The translations under genes were made by a program, and so were the position numbers. The notes beneath the pieces were generated by a model that was not told the DNA's origin, did not search any database, and saw only the letters and a program-made list of their open reading frames with translations. A stretch of DNA of 64,000 nt from the NCBI GenBank assembly GCA_008694505.1, contig VZDJ01000624.1, positions 97,759 to 161,758 of the forward strand, given 5' to 3'. Below are positions 60,205-64,000 of this stretch, piece by piece (positions within the stretch are counted from its first letter, which is position 1; every line of letters begins with the position of its first letter). The stretch comes from Cyanoderma ruficeps (Eukaryota > Chordata > Aves > Passeriformes > Timaliidae).

Positions 60205-62492
60205 AATAGAATAATAGAATATCCTGAGTTGGAATGGACCCAAAAGTATCGTGGTGTTCCACTCCTGGTTCTGCACATGACAGCCCCAAAAGTCACATCA
60301 TGTGCCTGAGAGTATTCTCTTGCTTCTTGGACTCTGTCAGTCGTTGTTCTGTGACCAACCTAAAACTGCTCTGACACAACTTCATTCCCTTGAGTGTTGT
60401 CACAGGACACCACAGAGAAGAGATCAGTGCTTGCCTCTCGCCTTCCCTTCATAAGGACACTGTAGACTGTGATGAGGTCTCCTCTCAGTCTCCTCCAGGC
60501 TAAACAGACCAAGTGACCTCAGCTGCTCTTCATATGGCTTCCCTCTCCAGAGCTTTCACCATTCTTATTAGCCCTCCTTTGGACACTCTCTAATAGCTTG
60601 GTATAGCAGAACTGCCCCCAGCACTAAGGTGAGGCTGCCCCAGCCCAGAGCAGAGCAGGACAATCCCCTCCCTTGCCTGGCTGGCCATGCTGGGCCTGAT
60701 GTCCCCCAGGACAGGGTTGGCCCTCCTGGCTGCCAGGGCACTGCTGGCTCATGTTCAACTTGACACTGACCAGCACACCCAGGTCCCTTTCCATGGCTCT
60801 GCTTTCCAGCATCTCATTCCCTAGACTGTCCATACATCCAGGGTTTCCCTACCCAGCACTTTCTCTTGATGAACTAATGCAATTCATGATTGCCCATCCC
60901 TCTGATTAGTTGAGGTTTTTCTGCAGGGTCTTTCTGCCTTTGAGGAAAATCAACAGCTCCTCATAGTTTATTATCACAGGCAAACATACTCTTGGGTATA
61001 AATCCGGGTCATTTGTGAAGATGTTGAAGAGCACAGGGCCGAAATGGAGCCCTGTGGAAGCCCACTGGTGAGAGGTCACCAGTCTGATGTCACCCCATTC
61101 ACTCTAACCCTTCATGCCATATCCCTGAACCTATCCCATGATGTGTTTATCCAGCTGTGTGCTGAACATTTTATCCAGAAGGATACTATGCGAGAGAACA
61201 TGGAAAGCTTTACTAAAATCCACAAAGATTACACCATCTTCCCTTGATCAGCTAGGTGGATTATGTTGTCATAAAAGGAAATCAGGTTTGATAAGCAGGA
61301 CTTTCCTCTCACGAGTCAATGCTGACTGTGACTGATTGTCTTCCAGATGGTTTTTTAACACCTCCCAAAATAACCTTCTCCATAGCTTTACCAGGCATTA
61401 AAGTGAGCCTCACAAGCCTGTAGTCTCTGGGGTTCCCTTCCTTGCCCTTCTTGAAAATTGGGAGAACATTCTCCAGCTTTCAGTCAGCAGAGATATCTCC
61501 AGATTCTGAAGACTTCAAAAGTCATCAAGCGAGGCATCACACTGACATCAGCCAACTCTTTGAGTATGCTCAAAGAGATGCTCAAAGATGAGTCCCATTA
61601 TTCTCTATATACTTATAGGGATCCAACTGTGCAGTAGATGCCGCACAAGCTCAGGGTTAACTGGGATCATGCTCACAGCCATGGCCCTCCAGCTCAGAGT
61701 GCTGGGACAGGTTGGTCCAGCATCTGTGCTGAAGAGAGAGGCAAAGAAAGCATTAAATACCTCTGTCTTGTCCACATCCTCTGTGTGAGGTGACCATCCT
61801 CTTCCTGTAATGGGCTGATGCTATTTCTGCACTGTCTTTTGCTATTAATGTATTTTAAAAAAATGCTTTTTATTGTCACTGATAGTTCTTGCCAGCTCCC
61901 AGTTGAGCTTTGGTCCCACAAATTTTCTCCCTACAGTGACAGCAGGGTCTCTATATTCCTCCCATGTCACCTGACCTTGCCTCTACTGGGCACATATTAT
62001 CCTTTTTGGCCTTGGCAGCAGCAGAAGACCTCTGCTCAGCCAAGCTGGTCTCCTGCCTTCTCTGTTTGCCTTCTGACCTTTTGGAATTGCCTTAAGAAGT
62101 GGTGTTTAAAAGATGAGCGGCACTGATGGACCCCAACACCTTCAATAGAATTTTCCAGGGCACTTTACTTAGTAGTTTTCTGGACAATCTGAAGTCTACT
62201 CTCTTCATGTCCAGAGCTGAAGTTTTGCTGGCACTTTTCCTGCCATCAACACCGATTTTAAACTCAATTGATTAATGGTGGCTGTGGACAAGATGGCTGA
62301 AAATCACTGACTACAAGACTCTCACAGTTAACAAGCAGAAAATCAAGGACATTGCCTTTCCTAGTTGGCTTACTAAGTAAGAATACCACAAAGTGATTAT
62401 CCAGCTGTTTTAGGGACCTTCTGTGTTTGTTTGTGTCAGCTGTATGGTGTCCACAGTAAACATCTGGCAAGGTGAAGTCATTCATAATGATG
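60205..62492 (-). mobile_element. CR1 LINE, long copy with decayed endonuclease and RT
   Basis: A 5'-truncated CR1 of about 2.3 kb in antisense, inactive. Reading the minus strand from 62492, the end of the AP-type endonuclease appears first: MNDFTLPDV (family usually GDFN.PD), then LKQLDNHFVVFLLSKPTRKG and VLDFLLVN. Reverse transcriptase follows: VDFSKAFH at 61200-61223 (usually DFSKAFD), then FGPVLFNIFTND near 61006-61041. At 60967-60984 FACDNK stands where FADDTK is usual, so one catalytic Asp is lost. The C-terminal ERDLGVLVSVKLNMSQQC lies near 60740-60810. It ends at the left with AGAATAATAGAATATCC, the terminal repeat. Stops and frameshifts interrupt the frame throughout. An A-run at 61856-61863 interrupts it. 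Confidence 0.93.
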
Positions 62493-64000
62493 CTTTTTTT
62501 GCCATATAAATATTTTAATATATTTTTATACGTATTTATATGCATTCATATATTTTATAGATGTATGTCTGTGTAAATATGTACATATAGGTAAGTTGGG
62601 GACAGAAGCAAATAAATGCAATAGTGGTTTCAGAGGGCCTCAAAAACATTTCTGTCCACACCATGCTTTTGTTTCTAAATGATTGTGTGTTATCCAAATT
62701 AAATTCAAATATGTGAGTTACCCTGAAAGACATACAAAATCCATCCAGTTCTAAGGATGGATTTAATGTTGCTTTAATGTTTCTTCAAAATACATTGAGC
62801 ACTCATTTCATTTCTAGTGAGATAGAATAAATTATCAGAAAAAACACAAGCAAAAAAATAAATTTAGAAAAGTGATTTTCTCTCTCACAAGTTCATTTGA
62901 GACAAAAAGATTAATATGAATGTAACCATAAAACAAGCTAAGTCAACAAAATAACTGCTTCAGTTAAATACTGAATTTCAGCAAAATACTGAAATGTTCT
63001 TGCTGTACCTTAACAAGCTACAAAACCATGTGATTAGAAATGAGAATTTCATTGCATCCCATGCTGAACCTTCATGCACTTAAAGATCAGTTTGTATGTC
63101 TGTGGTGTCTTAATACAAGCAGGTTTTCATAAGCCATGTTTTTATTAGTCTGGCCCAAATCTCTGTCCTGGGACATCATGAACCACTGCAGGAAGAGCTT
63201 TAATATTCTTATAAGACTGATTATTTATCTAGAATGGAAAAAAAAACTTGTACATATGTGTACACAGTGTCACATAGATGCAGTGCTTACTGTAGCTAGT
63301 AACTAAAATTTCTGTGAACAATAAGTGTGGACTTCTAGTCACATTAAAATGCTATTCTAAATGATGAGATTTCTTTCTTTTCACCCATGGTAGTGCAGAG
63401 CATTTGAGAAGTTCCTTTAATGGCTACTCTCAATTTCCTAAAAGACTTTTAAGCCAAAACTTTTAACAGAAAAGATAACGATTTTTCAATAATATTTTTT
63501 GTGTCCAAGAAAATTCTCCAGGAAAAACCTGCCTGGATAAAAGTATAAATATCAATATAAATATTTTATATATATTCTGCAAGATTCTTCATGGAACTAC
63601 TAGGAAAAAGTAGAGAATATATCTCTCTTAAACCCCATTTCTCACATGACTCAGGCTGGGTTGCTGACCCTTGAAGTGAAATTGTTCTGGGATAACATCT
63701 CCTTGGACTTACCACTACAGTACACAAAATTCAGAAAATGTGTCCTTTCTCATGGTGACAGAGTAATATATAGGCTGTAAAAGTGCTGTGTTAACTACTT
63801 CTATCCCAAAGTAAATACCTGACCTACTCACACTCTGTCTGGCAAAAAGAAGGCACCAGAATGATTTCACCAAGCTCCCATGGATGCACTATGGAATCTC
63901 AACAATTTCATCCCAATAGTATGTGGCTTGGATTTTGGGGACACTACCAACACTGAAAAAAAAAAAAACCAAACCAAAACTATTTTGTTGTTGTTTGTTT
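62493..64000. other. AT-rich intergenic DNA, no gene seen
   Basis: About 1.5 kb to the window edge with no gene recognised. A TATATA-rich tract lies near 62507-62550, and an A-run near 63957-63968 is followed by CAA/GTT-type simple sequence at the edge. Confidence 0.65.

Noticed and set aside
1..64000. CRISPR array, operon or bacterial-type regulatory features
   Set aside because: No regularly spaced repeats and no gene clusters are present. The repeats identify vertebrate nuclear DNA.

Overview
This looks like 64 kb of vertebrate, very probably bird (songbird-like), nuclear DNA with no recognisable protein-coding gene. The reasons are the AT-rich background, the absence of any long open frame with a recognisable cellular product, several CR1 LINE fragments of avian type, and a dense set of endogenous-retrovirus LTRs of kinds I associate with passerine genomes. 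Family names are from memory and were not checked against a repeat library. Most short open frames in the window are chance. The two that match a known family (at about 62264-62490 and 44755-44958, minus strand) are decayed pieces of CR1 endonuclease and reverse transcriptase.

Layout. Positions 1-4633 are plain AT-rich intergenic DNA. Family A, a long LTR of about 1.4 kb, occurs three times: 4639-6055 and 21201-22643 in one orientation, and 36873-38337 inverted. The first two have perfect 5-bp target-site duplications (CTCAC and CATGT). Family B (TGTCCTGG...) occurs at 14894-15443 (duplication GTTGG) and 51170-51862 (duplication ATAGT). Family C (TGTTGCGG...) occurs at 40697-41201 and 46916-47418, both with 6-bp duplications (ATGCAG and AGTCTG). 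A family D LTR at 39447-40269 (duplication ATATT) contains the only assembly gap (39835-39926). Other LTRs lie at about 55310-56406 and at 57940-58566, with weaker LTR-like segments at 6231-6488 and 15993-16373. No internal retroviral gene is recognisable between any of them, so they read as solo LTRs. CR1 pieces lie at 44085-44312, 44325-45165, 46530-46830, 49570-50200 and 60205-62492. The last is the longest and runs from the end of the endonuclease domain through reverse transcriptase to the 3' end.

Between the repeats are AT-rich stretches with microsatellites, a few perfect inverted repeats, and some segments that read like conserved non-coding DNA, including one CTCF-like site at 25247-25260. 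All the GC-rich patches (about 5600-5900, 36980-37420, 39930-40190, 46970-47400, 55700-56150 and 60600-60800) fall inside mobile elements, so none looks like a cellular promoter CpG island.

The most notable signal is the LTR copy at 21201-22643. Compared with its two relatives it has suffered massive one-directional C-to-T change on the + strand, in many sequence contexts and not only at CpG. The change stops at the target-site duplications. If the LTR's sense strand is the minus strand, as the promoter-like motifs of the inverted copy suggest, this is G-to-A on the retroviral sense strand, the classic footprint of AID/APOBEC-type editing before integration. I found no evidence of a new multi-gene system here.
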